Shown in pieces: positions 13,793 to 21,173 of a stretch of DNA of 24,388 bases (positions within the stretch are counted from its first letter, which is position 1; each line of letters starts with the position of its first letter). A program made the translations under genes and the position numbers. Origin of the DNA: an uncultured Clostridia bacterium (GTDB lineage Bacteria > Bacillota > Clostridia > Christensenellales > CAG-917); the NCBI GenBank assembly GCA_934254835.1, contig CAKQMI010000030.1, forward strand, positions 1 through 24,388, read 5' to 3'. The notes below the pieces were generated by a model that saw only the letters and a list, made by a program, of their open reading frames with translations, was not told the origin of the DNA and made no database searches.

Positions 13793-14329
13793 ATGGAAAT
13801 TAAGGCAAACATTATGGATGAAACGGCAGTTCTGCGCGCGGTGGCAAGAGTTTCGCACGAGATAATCGAAAGGAACGAATCTCTTGAGAACGTGTTGCTT
13901 GTGGGCATTAAAAGCCGTGGTATCCCCCTTGCCGGAATAATTGCCGAAAACGTGAAAAAATACGAAGACGTGTCGCTGGACGTTGGCGAACTCGATATAA
14001 GTCTTTATCGTGACGATCTTCAAGAAAAAGGCAAGTCTCCCGTTATCGAAAAAATTGACGTTCCCTTTGACGTAAGGGGACGCGACGTCGTCCTTGTTGA
14101 CGACGTTTTGTTTACGGGAAGAACGGCGCGCACCGCCATCGACGTAATATTCACGCTGGGACGTCCGCGCACCATACAACTTGCCGTGCTTATCGACCGC
14201 GGGCATCGCGAACTGCCGATTCGGGCAGACTACGTCGGCAAAAATCTGCCCACGTCCAAGCAAGAGGTCGTGAGGGTGGCGATCCCTCCCTATGACGAAA
14301 AAATCGCCGTTGACCTGTACTCAATTTGA
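13793..14329 (+). CDS. pyrR: PyrR bifunctional pyrimidine regulator / uracil phosphoribosyltransferase
   Basis: A 178-aa RNA-binding attenuation protein that senses UMP/UTP and stabilises the anti-antiterminator hairpin in pyr leaders; it often has weak uracil phosphoribosyltransferase activity. Seen: the typical N-terminus (IMDETAVLRAVARVSHEIIE), LLVGIKSRGIPLA, and the PRPP-binding loop VVLVDDVLFTGRT at about 99-111. The Arg-rich basic segment and the C-terminal VAIPPYDEKIAVDLYSI end as in the family. Start ATG 13793 fits family length and lies just after the attenuator; an in-frame upstream codon at 13757 falls inside the terminator stem. It is the first gene of the unit and so regulates itself. 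The permease starts 38 nt after its stop. Confidence 0.95.
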   Translation: MEIKANIMDETAVLRAVARVSHEIIERNESLENVLLVGIKSRGIPLAGIIAENVKKYEDVSLDVGELDISLYRDDLQEKGKSPVIEKIDVPFDVRGRDVVLVDDVLFTGRTARTAIDVIFTLGRPRTIQLAVLIDRGHRELPIRADYVGKNLPTSKQEVVRVAIPPYDEKIAVDLYSI

Positions 14330-14367
14330 TTATCAAAAATAAATACTATTAAAGGAGATTGTTACTT

Positions 14368-15909
14368 ATGAAGATGATTTACAACGTTGAAGACAAGTTG
14401 TCCTTCAAACAAACGCTTGTGTACTCGCTTCAACAATTCTTGGCAGTCGTATGCGCGACGATTCTTGTACCACTTCTTGTAAATAAGGAAGGTGTAAGAA
14501 ACCTCGGAATGAGTCCGGCAGCCGCACTTTTAGGCGCAGGTATCGCAACCTTGTTTTACGTATGGGTGACCAAGAAAAAGAGCCCGATTTTCATCGGAAG
14601 TTCCTTTGCATTTTTACCATCGTTGTATGCGGCAACCGCATATGGTTGGTGGGGTATTGTTCTTGGCGGTGTGTTCGCAGGTGCTGTGTACTGCATACTT
14701 GCTCTCATTGTCAAAAAGAGAGGCACCGATTGGATCAATAAACTTATGCCCGCTGTCATCATAGGGCCCACGGTCGCGCTTATCGGATTGAGTTTGTCCG
14801 GCAGTGCAATCGGCAATCTTACTGCTGCAAGTGGCAAGCAAGAATACAATCTTGTTTCAATCTTATGCGGTTTGTTTGCCTTCTTTGTAACGGTCTTCGT
14901 ATCCTGCAAAGGTGGCAAAAAATTGCAACTTATGCCGTTCATTGTCGGTATCGGCGCAGGTTATCTCCTGGCATCGTTCTTCTCGATTTTCGGTTATGCT
15001 TGCAACGTTAAATATCTCAAAATTATCGACTGGACACCGCTTGTCGAAAACTTTGTAAAAGACGGCAAATTCACGGGTGTAACCGCATTCCTCGATTATC
15101 CGCACTTCGCACTTATCGAAGCCATTAAGGAATCGGTAAACGGCACCTCAACGCTAACCGGCGCAGGCGTCGGCGCAATCGCGCTTTTGTTTATTCCCGT
15201 ATCGCTTGTTGTTTTTGCCGAGCATATCGCTGACCACAAAAACATGAGCACCATCATCGAAAAAGACCTTCTGAAAGATCCCGGTCTCCATCGTACGCTC
15301 ATCGGTGACGGATTTGGAACGACCGTCGGAACAATCCTCGGTTGCTGTCCCAACACCACTTACGGCGAAAGCATCGGCTGTGTAGCAATCACCAAAAACG
15401 CTTCGATTTACACCATTATCGGCGCGGCTGTGTTCTCGATAGTAATCGCATTCTTCAGCCCGTTCATCGCGTTTATCGAAACAATCCCCACTTGCGTTTT
15501 GGGCGGTGTATGCTTGGCACTTTACGGCTTTATCGCAGTCAGCGGTCTCAAAATGTTGCAAAACGTTGACCTCGGCGAAAGCAAAAACCTCTTTATCGTA
15601 TCCGCAATCCTTGTCACCGGTGTTGGCAACCTTGAACTTAAATTCGGTCTTATCACAATCACCAACATCGCAACCGCACTTATCGTGGGTATCCTCACCA
15701 ACGTCATTCTTTCAATCAAAACCAAGAAAGAAAAACAGGGCGAAACCAAAGACGGCGACAGCATCGCAGTCGTGGGCGAGGGCGTGACATACGACACCGA
15801 CGACAAACTCCCCGGCGTGAGAAAGGACGAAGTGACGGCTGATACTGAAACCATAGAGGAAGCAGTGGAGGAGTTGGCGTTGGGGGATGATGACGTCACC
15901 GTCGATTAG
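14368..15909 (+). CDS. uraA: uracil permease (UraA/PyrP, NCS2 family)
   Basis: A 513-aa integral membrane protein importing uracil, probably with protons. Seen: N-terminal LSFKQTLVYSLQQFLAVVCA (NCS2 QH/QQ region with VPLLV following), about 12-14 hydrophobic helices, the family segments FIPVSLVVFAEHIADHKNM and GCCPNTTYGESIG, and a hydrophilic acidic C-terminal tail of about 65 residues, longer than usual. AAAGGAG at 14351-14357 points to ATG 14368. It sits behind pyrR with no terminator between, so it is under the same PyrR attenuator: uptake is shut when UMP is high. Confidence 0.93.
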   Translation: MKMIYNVEDKLSFKQTLVYSLQQFLAVVCATILVPLLVNKEGVRNLGMSPAAALLGAGIATLFYVWVTKKKSPIFIGSSFAFLPSLYAATAYGWWGIVLGGVFAGAVYCILALIVKKRGTDWINKLMPAVIIGPTVALIGLSLSGSAIGNLTAASGKQEYNLVSILCGLFAFFVTVFVSCKGGKKLQLMPFIVGIGAGYLLASFFSIFGYACNVKYLKIIDWTPLVENFVKDGKFTGVTAFLDYPHFALIEAIKESVNGTSTLTGAGVGAIALLFIPVSLVVFAEHIADHKNMSTIIEKDLLKDPGLHRTLIGDGFGTTVGTILGCCPNTTYGESIGCVAITKNASIYTIIGAAVFSIVIAFFSPFIAFIETIPTCVLGGVCLALYGFIAVSGLKMLQNVDLGESKNLFIVSAILVTGVGNLELKFGLITITNIATALIVGILTNVILSIKTKKEKQGETKDGDSIAVVGEGVTYDTDDKLPGVRKDEVTADTETIEEAVEELALGDDDVTVD

Positions 15910-15944
15910 AAAACGGCGACAATTCGCGCCTTTTATGGCGTTTT

Positions 15945-15998
15945 GGCAGAACCTGAAAAATCGTGTACATTAGTACACTGGGTTTTTCAGAACCTGCC
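15945..15998. other. extended hairpin after uracil permease
   Basis: GGCAG (15945-15949) pairs with CTGCC (15994-15998). After a symmetric AAC/AAC internal loop, CTGAAAAA (15953-15960) pairs with TTTTTCAG (15983-15990). The inner stem is GTGTAC-ATTA-GTACAC (15963-15978). This gives 19 pairs in 54 nt, with no T tract after it. Role unknown: 3' mRNA structure, protein site or mobile remnant. Confidence 0.6.
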
Positions 15999-16022
15999 AA
16001 GAACCCCAAAAATCCATCAAAT

Positions 16023-16052
16023 TCTCGCCGTTTTCACGGCGAGATTTTATTT
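16023..16052 (+). terminator. terminator of the pyrR-uraA unit
   Basis: TCTCGCCGT (16023-16031), loop TTTC, ACGGCGAGA (16036-16044), then TTTTATTT. Nothing coding is seen between here and upp; CTGACTTTTTAG occurs twice near 16119 and 16135. Confidence 0.85.
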
Positions 16053-16172
16053 GCAAATGCGACGCGTACGCGCCCTCGTGAGAACCCGCCGAGAAAAACA
16101 TAATCTCATCAAAATTCTGACTTTTTAGCAACTGACTTTTTAGGAAGATATTAGAACCTATTTTAGGAAAAG

Positions 16173-16206
16173 AAAAAACCATCGTCGAAAGGTGATGGTT
16201 TTTTTT
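16173..16206. terminator. second, possibly bidirectional terminator
   Basis: AAAAAACCATC (16173-16183), 10-nt loop, GATGGTTTTTT (16194-16204). A and T runs on both sides allow function in both directions between uraA and upp. Confidence 0.75.
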
Positions 16207-16222
16207 GTGTCACAATATGAAA

Positions 16223-16264
16223 GTGATAAGCCTATCGGCGTGATGTGTGCCTTTTGCGCGTTGC
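16223..16264 (-). repeat. modular hairpin array F (short)
   Basis: On the minus strand: CAAC, hairpin GCGCAAAAGGCAC, linker ACATCAC (16246-16240), hairpin GCC-GATA-GGC (16239-16230), linker TTATCAC (16229-16223). Same order of parts as arrays C and E. Confidence 0.7.
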
Positions 16265-16291
16265 TATCGCTCTTGTGGGAACGACACATAA

Positions 16292-16315
16292 CAAAAGCCC
16301 CGAGGAAGTCGGGGC
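16292..16315 (-). terminator. terminator of upp
   Basis: On the minus strand GCCCCGA (16315-16309), 5-nt loop, TCGGGGC (16303-16297), then TTTT. Confidence 0.88.
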
Positions 16316-16337
16316 AGTGGTTTCAATTAAAACATTG

Positions 16338-16964
16338 TTATTTCGTGCCGAAAATTCTGTCGCCTGCGTCGCCAAGACCGGGGACGATATAGCCGAATTC
16401 GTTGAGGTGCGAGTCTTTGCAACCAACGAAGATATGCACGTCGGGGTGTTTTGCGTGGACTTTTTCGATGCCTTCGGGTGCGCCGATGATGCTCATAAAC
16501 TTGATATTTTTGCAACCTTTTGCTTTGATAAAGTCGATTGCGGCGATTGCGCTTCCGCCGGTTGCGAGCATGGGATCGAGAATGATGACTTCGCGGTTGG
16601 CGATGTCGTCGGGGAGTTTGCAGTAGTACTCCTTGGGCTCGAGCGTTTCGTGGTCGCGGTAAAGGCCGACGTGTCCGACTTTTGCGGTGGGGACGAGGGC
16701 AAGGATACCGTTGACCATGCCGAGACCTGCGCGAAGGATAGGCACGATTGCTATGTCATTTGCAATAACGCGGGTTTTAGTGACCGCAATCGGGGTTTTA
16801 ACCTCGATTTCTTTGGTATTAACGTCGCGGAGAGCCTCGAAAGCCATAAGCATTGCGACTTCTTCGACAAGCTCGCGGAACTCTTTACTGCCGGTGCGTT
16901 CGTCACGCATAATTGCAATTTTGTGTGTGATAAGAGGGTGATCGAAAATGGTAACGTTGTTCAT
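16338..16964 (-). CDS. upp: uracil phosphoribosyltransferase
   Basis: A 208-aa cytoplasmic enzyme making UMP from uracil and PRPP; the length is standard. Seen: HPLITHKIAIMRDERTGSKEFR at the N-terminus, PILRAGLGMVNG, YRDHETLEP, the PRPP-binding motif VIILDPMLATGGSA (about 126-139) and the uracil-site C-terminus GYIVPGLGDAGDRIFGTK. The ribosome binding site is a modest GAGGTG about 8 nt before the ATG. It converges on pyrR-uraA from the far side, has its own promoter, and no PyrR-binding loop is seen in its short leader, so it appears not to share that control. With the permease it forms a complete uracil salvage route. Confidence 0.96.
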   Translation of the reverse strand: MNNVTIFDHPLITHKIAIMRDERTGSKEFRELVEEVAMLMAFEALRDVNTKEIEVKTPIAVTKTRVIANDIAIVPILRAGLGMVNGILALVPTAKVGHVGLYRDHETLEPKEYYCKLPDDIANREVIILDPMLATGGSAIAAIDFIKAKGCKNIKFMSIIGAPEGIEKVHAKHPDVHIFVGCKDSHLNEFGYIVPGLGDAGDRIFGTK

Positions 16965-16992
16965 AAAACACCTCGCATTATTTACTCATAAC

Positions 16993-17021
16993 ATAGTAAC
17001 ATTTCGGGCGTTATTTTGCAA
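16993..17021 (-). promoter_or_regulatory. promoter of upp
   Basis: On the minus strand: TTGCAA (17021-17016), 17-bp spacer, TACTAT (16998-16993), about 29 nt before the start codon. Confidence 0.7.
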
Positions 17022-17118
17022 CTAAAAACGCGCATACTTCGACATATTTTTCATACAAATTAACGCGAAAAAATTAGCAAAAAAACGCGATTTTCGTCAT
17101 TTTGATATTTGTAAAGCC

Positions 17119-17147
17119 TTGATAACGTAAAATAGTTGTGGTATAAT
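17119..17147 (+). promoter_or_regulatory. promoter of the DUF1508 gene pair
   Basis: TTGATA (17119-17124), 17-bp spacer, TATAAT (17142-17147). Confidence 0.88.
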
Positions 17148-17160
17148 ATATTTAATATAA

Positions 17161-17177
17161 TAGATACTTGGTATCTA
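17161..17177. promoter_or_regulatory. perfect 17-nt inverted repeat at the transcription start
   Basis: TAGATAC-TTG-GTATCTA begins about 13 nt after the -10 box. It could be an operator for a dimeric repressor or a hairpin at the 5' end of the mRNA. Confidence 0.55.
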
Positions 17178-17209
17178 ATTTTGGGTTATATTATTAAGAG
17201 GAGTTGAAT

Positions 17210-18364
17210 ATGTTATCTGCAGTTTCGTCTAATGAAGTGTGGCAGAAAATCGTCGATTTCTTCACCATCACGGTGAAAGACTTTTTTGCCGAATTATTGC
17301 AAGAAAATCCACCAATTAAATTTATCTTGCTTGTTGCCGGCGTCGCGCTCGTGCTCATCGGCTTGATTGCGCTTATCGCTGTTTGCGCAAAGAAGAACAA
17401 AGCCAAAAAGAAGGCGAAGAAAGAAGCCAAAAAGAACGCAAAAGCCGAAAAGAAAGCAAAGAAAGCCAAAGGAAAGGACGAAGTTCCTGCCGAAGAAGCA
17501 CCCGTTGTGGTTGTTCCGACAACTCCCGTTGTTCCCGTACAACCCGTGGCACCCGTCGCTCCTGCCAAACCCTCGCCTTATCTCGAGGAGGAGAAAAAGT
17601 TTGACGCGTTCGACGACGAATTGCCTGCGTTCGATGACGAGCTTCCTCCGTTTGACGACGAAAAGTTCGCTCCGCCCGCACAAATCGACATGACGAATTA
17701 TGTTGCGGAAGAAAAAGCAGAGCCCGCTCCCGTCGCACCTCGCGAAGAATTTGTCGCTCCCGCTCCCGTTGAGGAGCCTGCTCCCGTCGAGGAAAAACAC
17801 TATATCGAGCCTGAAAACAACGACAACTTCGTTGACGACAGCTGGGGTAAGGCAAGAATTAACGTAAAACACAAGAAAGAGGTCAAAGAAGAGGCGGAAG
17901 AAAAGGAAGAACCCGCACCGCAAAAGAAAGCCCCCCAAAAGAAGAGCGAGGACAAACCTGTCGCACAAAAGAAAGCACCCCAAAAGAAGAATGCGACGCC
18001 CAAGGCACCCGAGCCTGTCGAAGAGCCCGAGGACGCCGACAAACCCAAGGTCGTCGGTAAATACACCATCGACGATACCGGCTACGCCTATCAATTCCAC
18101 CTTTACGCCAACAACGGTCAACTTCTGTACGAAAGCCGTGAATACGCAAGTCTGGCGTCGTGCAAGAGCGGTATAGCCACCTTCAAGAAGAACGTTGCCG
18201 ACTGCGAATATCGCATCGACGTCGATAAGAACGGCGGATATAAATATATCTTCAAAAAGGGCAACAGCATCTACATAGGCGAGACTTACTCGACGGCAAA
18301 AGCGGCTGAACGTAGCGCGGAATCGGTAAAACGCTTTGCGCAAGTGTCCGAAATCGCCGAATAA
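17210..18364 (+). CDS. membrane-anchored DUF1508 (YegP-like) protein
   Basis: A 384-aa protein in four parts. An N-terminal amphipathic stretch leads into one membrane helix (about 36-59). A Lys/Ala-rich segment (60-87) follows. A long charged Pro/Glu-rich linker has repeats FDDELP-x-FDDE near 130 and KKAPQKK near 240-262. The C-terminal DUF1508 domain (about 280-384) has the motif ANNGQLLYESREYA and ends AESVKRFAQVSEIAE. DUF1508 is a small beta-rich domain usually present in tandem and of unclear role; here there is a single copy. AGAGGAG at 17197-17203 selects ATG 17210. The next gene encodes a paralogous domain with nearly identical DNA over 40 nt. The topology (linker and domain in the cytoplasm) follows from the positive charges after the helix. 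Confidence 0.82.
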   Translation: MLSAVSSNEVWQKIVDFFTITVKDFFAELLQENPPIKFILLVAGVALVLIGLIALIAVCAKKNKAKKKAKKEAKKNAKAEKKAKKAKGKDEVPAEEAPVVVVPTTPVVPVQPVAPVAPAKPSPYLEEEKKFDAFDDELPAFDDELPPFDDEKFAPPAQIDMTNYVAEEKAEPAPVAPREEFVAPAPVEEPAPVEEKHYIEPENNDNFVDDSWGKARINVKHKKEVKEEAEEKEEPAPQKKAPQKKSEDKPVAQKKAPQKKNATPKAPEPVEEPEDADKPKVVGKYTIDDTGYAYQFHLYANNGQLLYESREYASLASCKSGIATFKKNVADCEYRIDVDKNGGYKYIFKKGNSIYIGETYSTAKAAERSAESVKRFAQVSEIAE

Positions 18365-18407
18365 ACGATAATTTGTTTTATATAAAAATTAAAGGGGTTA
18401 CATAATT

Positions 18408-18905
18408 ATGGCAAAAGAAGTAAAAAAAGCAACAGCAAAAAAGGAAGTCGCTCCCGCCAAAAAAACGGCGGTGAAAGAGCCTGCAAAAAAGACTGCGGTC
18501 AAAGAACCCGCAAAGAAATCGGCTGTTAAAGAGCCCGCAAAGAAACAGGCTGTCAAAGAAACCGCCCCCGAAAAGGCAGGCGTTGTCGGCAAGTATCGCG
18601 TAGATTGCGTTTACGGCGACCTTTATCAATTCTATCTTTATGCAAACAACGGTCAGCTTCTGTACGAAAGCCGTGAGTACGCAACAAAGAAATCCTGCCT
18701 CGACGGCATCGAAACCTTCAAAAAGAATATGCAGGACGATGCAACGACCGTCCGCGTCGATAAGGATAAGAACAACAGATATAAGTTCATCATCAAAAAT
18801 CGCAACAGCATTTACGTCGGCGAAACTTACGACAATAAGAAGCAGGCGGAAAGCAGTGCCGAGTCGGTCAAACGCTTTGCAATCATTTCGCAGGTCGTTG
18901 ACTAA
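18408..18905 (+). CDS. DUF1508 protein with histone-H1-like Lys/Ala/Pro tail
   Basis: A 165-aa soluble protein. Residues 1-55 are a low-complexity basic tail with repeated AVKEPAKK units, as in bacterial histone-H1-like proteins. Residues about 60-165 are one DUF1508 domain with the motif ANNGQLLYESREYA, a VRVDKDKNNRYKFIIKNRN strand pair and AESSAESVKRFAIISQVVD at the end. Ribosome binding site AAAGGGG at 18391-18397. It starts 43 nt after the membrane-bound paralogue with no terminator between, so both are co-transcribed, and it ends at a double terminator. The tail could bind nucleic acid or an acidic partner such as the other protein's linker; that is inference. Confidence 0.85.
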   Translation: MAKEVKKATAKKEVAPAKKTAVKEPAKKTAVKEPAKKSAVKEPAKKQAVKETAPEKAGVVGKYRVDCVYGDLYQFYLYANNGQLLYESREYATKKSCLDGIETFKKNMQDDATTVRVDKDKNNRYKFIIKNRNSIYVGETYDNKKQAESSAESVKRFAIISQVVD

Positions 18906-18920
18906 GATTTAACGAAATCA

Positions 18921-18993
18921 CGCACGGTGAAAACCGTGCGTTTTTTTATGGAAAAAATAAGCGAAGAATATATCAAAGATATATTCTTTTTTT
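18921..18993 (+). terminator. double terminator after the DUF1508 pair
   Basis: First stem CGCACGGT-GAAA-ACCGTGCG (18921-18940) with seven T. Second stem AAGAATATATC-AAA-GATATATTCTT (18964-18988), 11 pairs, followed by T. Confidence 0.92.
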
Positions 18994-19053
18994 CACGTTT
19001 TGGAATTTTGAAAGATATATAAAAAATATATACCCGAAAGGGCGTATTTTTCG

Positions 19054-19082
19054 TTGACAAAAAATGTCGATTTTCATATAAT
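19054..19082 (+). promoter_or_regulatory. perfect consensus promoter of the pot operon
   Basis: TTGACA (19054-19059), 17-bp spacer, TATAAT (19077-19082); the leader is about 100 nt long. Confidence 0.93.
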
Positions 19083-19097
19083 CATATCAGTTGTTTT

Positions 19098-19167
19098 GTT
19101 TAGTAATTGTAAACTTTTTACTTAAAATTACAAAACCTTGTAATTTTGCTGTTTAGAATTGCTAAAC
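19098..19167. promoter_or_regulatory. operator-like inverted repeats in the pot leader
   Basis: Two 17-nt sites, GTTTAGTAATTGTAAAC (19098-19114) and GTTTAGAATTGCTAAAC (19151-19167), share GTTTA/TAAAC arms; their centres are 53 bp apart, about five helical turns. Between them lies a perfect 10-bp stem, AAAATTACAA-AACC-TTGTAATTTT (19124-19147). The pair just downstream of the transcription start suggests binding by the XRE regulator encoded next (inference). Confidence 0.6.
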
Positions 19168-19190
19168 CGACTTAAATTGTAGGAGGATTT

Positions 19191-19724
19191 ATGGAAATCG
19201 GAACGAAACTGAAAAATCTGCGCCTCAGATGCGGATTGACGCAGGAAGAACTTGCCGACAGGTGCGAATTGACAAAAGGCTTCATCAGCCAGCTTGAAAA
19301 CGACCTGACCATGCCGACAATTTCCACATTAAACGACCTTATTGTTGCGCTCGGAAGCGACCTGAAAACCTTTTTCAGCGAGGACGAACCCGAGCAAGTC
19401 GTTTTTACAAGCGACGACTTTTTTGAAAAAGAGGGCGACGGACAAAAAATCGTATGGCTTGTGCCAAACAGCCAAAAAAACGAGATGGAACCCGTCTATA
19501 TTGAGATCGCGCCCGACACGACGCTTCAAAAAGATATGCCACACGAGGGCGAGGAATTCGGATACGTCCTGGACGGCGAGGTTGAAATCGTCATCGGAAA
19601 CAACGTCTATAAATGCAAAAAACGCAACAGTTTTTATTTTATCAGCAACAAAGTCCATTACATCAGAAACGTAAAAAATACAACGGCTAAAATCATTTGG
19701 GTGTCCAGCCCGCCCACGTTCTAA
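19191..19724 (+). CDS. XRE-family regulator with cupin domain, first gene of pot operon
   Basis: A 177-aa transcription factor. The N-terminal helix-turn-helix (about residues 5-60: LRLRCGLTQEELADRCELTKGFISQLE) is joined to a C-terminal cupin (about 105-175, with HEGEEFGYVLDGEVEIVIG). This layout is that of PuuR/SinR-like sensors, commonly placed before potABCD in Clostridia, where the cupin would sense a small ligand such as a polyamine. AGGAGG at 19181-19186. potA follows after 9 nt, so the regulator is part of the operon it probably controls, likely through the GTTTA/TAAAC repeats in the leader. Confidence 0.9.
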   Translation: MEIGTKLKNLRLRCGLTQEELADRCELTKGFISQLENDLTMPTISTLNDLIVALGSDLKTFFSEDEPEQVVFTSDDFFEKEGDGQKIVWLVPNSQKNEMEPVYIEIAPDTTLQKDMPHEGEEFGYVLDGEVEIVIGNNVYKCKKRNSFYFISNKVHYIRNVKNTTAKIIWVSSPPTF

Positions 19725-19733
19725 GGAGGATGT

Positions 19734-21173
19734 ATGTCATCAGGAAACATTATTGAAATCAAAAACGTATCCAAGGAATACGACGGCAAAACCGTCGTCA
19801 AAAACGAAACCATATCGATAAAACACGGCGAATTCGTGACGATTCTGGGACCGTCGGGCTGTGGCAAAACCACAACTTTACGTATGATTGCGGGCTTTGA
19901 AACGCCGACGAGCGGTCAAATCTTTTTCGACGGCGAGGATATTTCCAATCTTCCTCCGCACAAGCGCGCCGTCAATACGGTTTTCCAAAAATACGCGCTG
20001 TTCCCGCACCTGAACGTGTTCAACAATATTGCATTCGGGCTGAAACTCAAAACCATTCCCGACGGCACGACGTACACCGACAGAAAGGGCAGAACCTTTG
20101 ATAATATGAGAAAGTACACAAAGGCTGAAATCGCCGAAAAAGTCAATCGCGCGCTGAAAATGGTTGACCTCGAAGACTACGGTCACCGCGACGTCAACAG
20201 CCTGTCGGGCGGACAGCAACAGCGTGTCGCAATCGCGCGTGCAATCGTCAACGAGCCGAAACTTCTGTTGTTGGACGAGCCTCTGGGCGCGCTCGACCTC
20301 AAAATGAGAAAGGACATGCAAATCGAGCTGATGGATATGCACAAACGCCTTGGCATTACTTTCGTTTACGTCACGCACGATCAGGAAGAAGCACTCACAA
20401 TGAGCGACAAAATCATCGTTATGCGCGACGGTGAGGTGCAACAAATCGGCACTCCCAAAAAGATTTACGACGAGCCCGCCAACGCTTTCGTTGCCGACTT
20501 TATCGGTGAAAGTAACATTATGTCGGGCATTATGATTGACGACTTCAGGTGCAGTTTCTTCGGCACGGAATTCGAGTGCGTCGACAAAGGATTTAAGCCC
20601 AACGAACCCGTCGATATCATCGTGCGCCCCGAGGACATTTATATCACCAAAGGCAAGAACGTCGAAAAAGGACAACTCACCGCAACGGTCACGTCCTGCG
20701 TCTTCAAAGGCGACCACTACGAAATCCTTTGCGAAAGCGACGGCAACGAATTGCAAATCGTCGAAAACACCGAGTGCGCCGTCGGCGAAGAAATCGGTAT
20801 TTTCATTCCCAAAGAAGAAATCCATATCATGCACAAGGCGCGCATTATCAATGAGTACGAGACCGAAATGGGCGACAACGGCATTGTAAAAATGTGCGAA
20901 GCCGACTTCGAGACGAAAAGCGACTTGCCTGCAGGAACGAAAGTTAAAGTGTCAATTTCGTTCGATAAAGTCGATGTTACCGACGACGAAGCAGACGGAA
21001 CTGTCGGTGCGGACGTCGTGTCGAGTATCTATAAGGGCAGTTATTATCAGGTCATTTTGCGCACCGATTACGACTATGACTTCTTTGTCGATACGCAGGA
21101 CGAGTGGTTGAAAGGCGACCGCGTCGGCATAAATATCAAACCCGAAGACATCAAAGTGGAGGCAATCGAATGA
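19734..21173 (+). CDS. potA: spermidine/putrescine ABC transporter ATPase
   Basis: Energises polyamine import at the inner face of the membrane. Seen: Walker A GPSGCGKTT (39-47), Q-loop Gln84, signature LSGGQQQ (156-162), Walker B LLLLDEP (176-182), D-loop and switch His214 (VTHDQE). At 479 aa it is about 100 residues longer than typical PotA. One cause is an insertion of about 20 residues (near 108-127, Gly/Tyr/Arg/Lys-rich) between the Q-loop and the signature. The other is an extra OB/TOBE-like unit at the C-terminus (about 395-479, with GSYYQVILRTDYDYDFFV and a final GINIKPEDIKVE) after the usual one. Ribosome binding site GGAGG directly follows the regulator's stop. potB starts within its last codons. 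Confidence 0.94.
   Translation: MSSGNIIEIKNVSKEYDGKTVVKNETISIKHGEFVTILGPSGCGKTTTLRMIAGFETPTSGQIFFDGEDISNLPPHKRAVNTVFQKYALFPHLNVFNNIAFGLKLKTIPDGTTYTDRKGRTFDNMRKYTKAEIAEKVNRALKMVDLEDYGHRDVNSLSGGQQQRVAIARAIVNEPKLLLLDEPLGALDLKMRKDMQIELMDMHKRLGITFVYVTHDQEEALTMSDKIIVMRDGEVQQIGTPKKIYDEPANAFVADFIGESNIMSGIMIDDFRCSFFGTEFECVDKGFKPNEPVDIIVRPEDIYITKGKNVEKGQLTATVTSCVFKGDHYEILCESDGNELQIVENTECAVGEEIGIFIPKEEIHIMHKARIINEYETEMGDNGIVKMCEADFETKSDLPAGTKVKVSISFDKVDVTDDEADGTVGADVVSSIYKGSYYQVILRTDYDYDFFVDTQDEWLKGDRVGINIKPEDIKVEAIE

Noticed and set aside
17294..18343. 349-codon minus-strand frame opposite the membrane DUF1508 gene
   Set aside because: Phe/Leu-rich product is the expected mirror of Lys/Glu/Ala-rich codons; the plus strand has promoter, ribosome binding site and a known domain.
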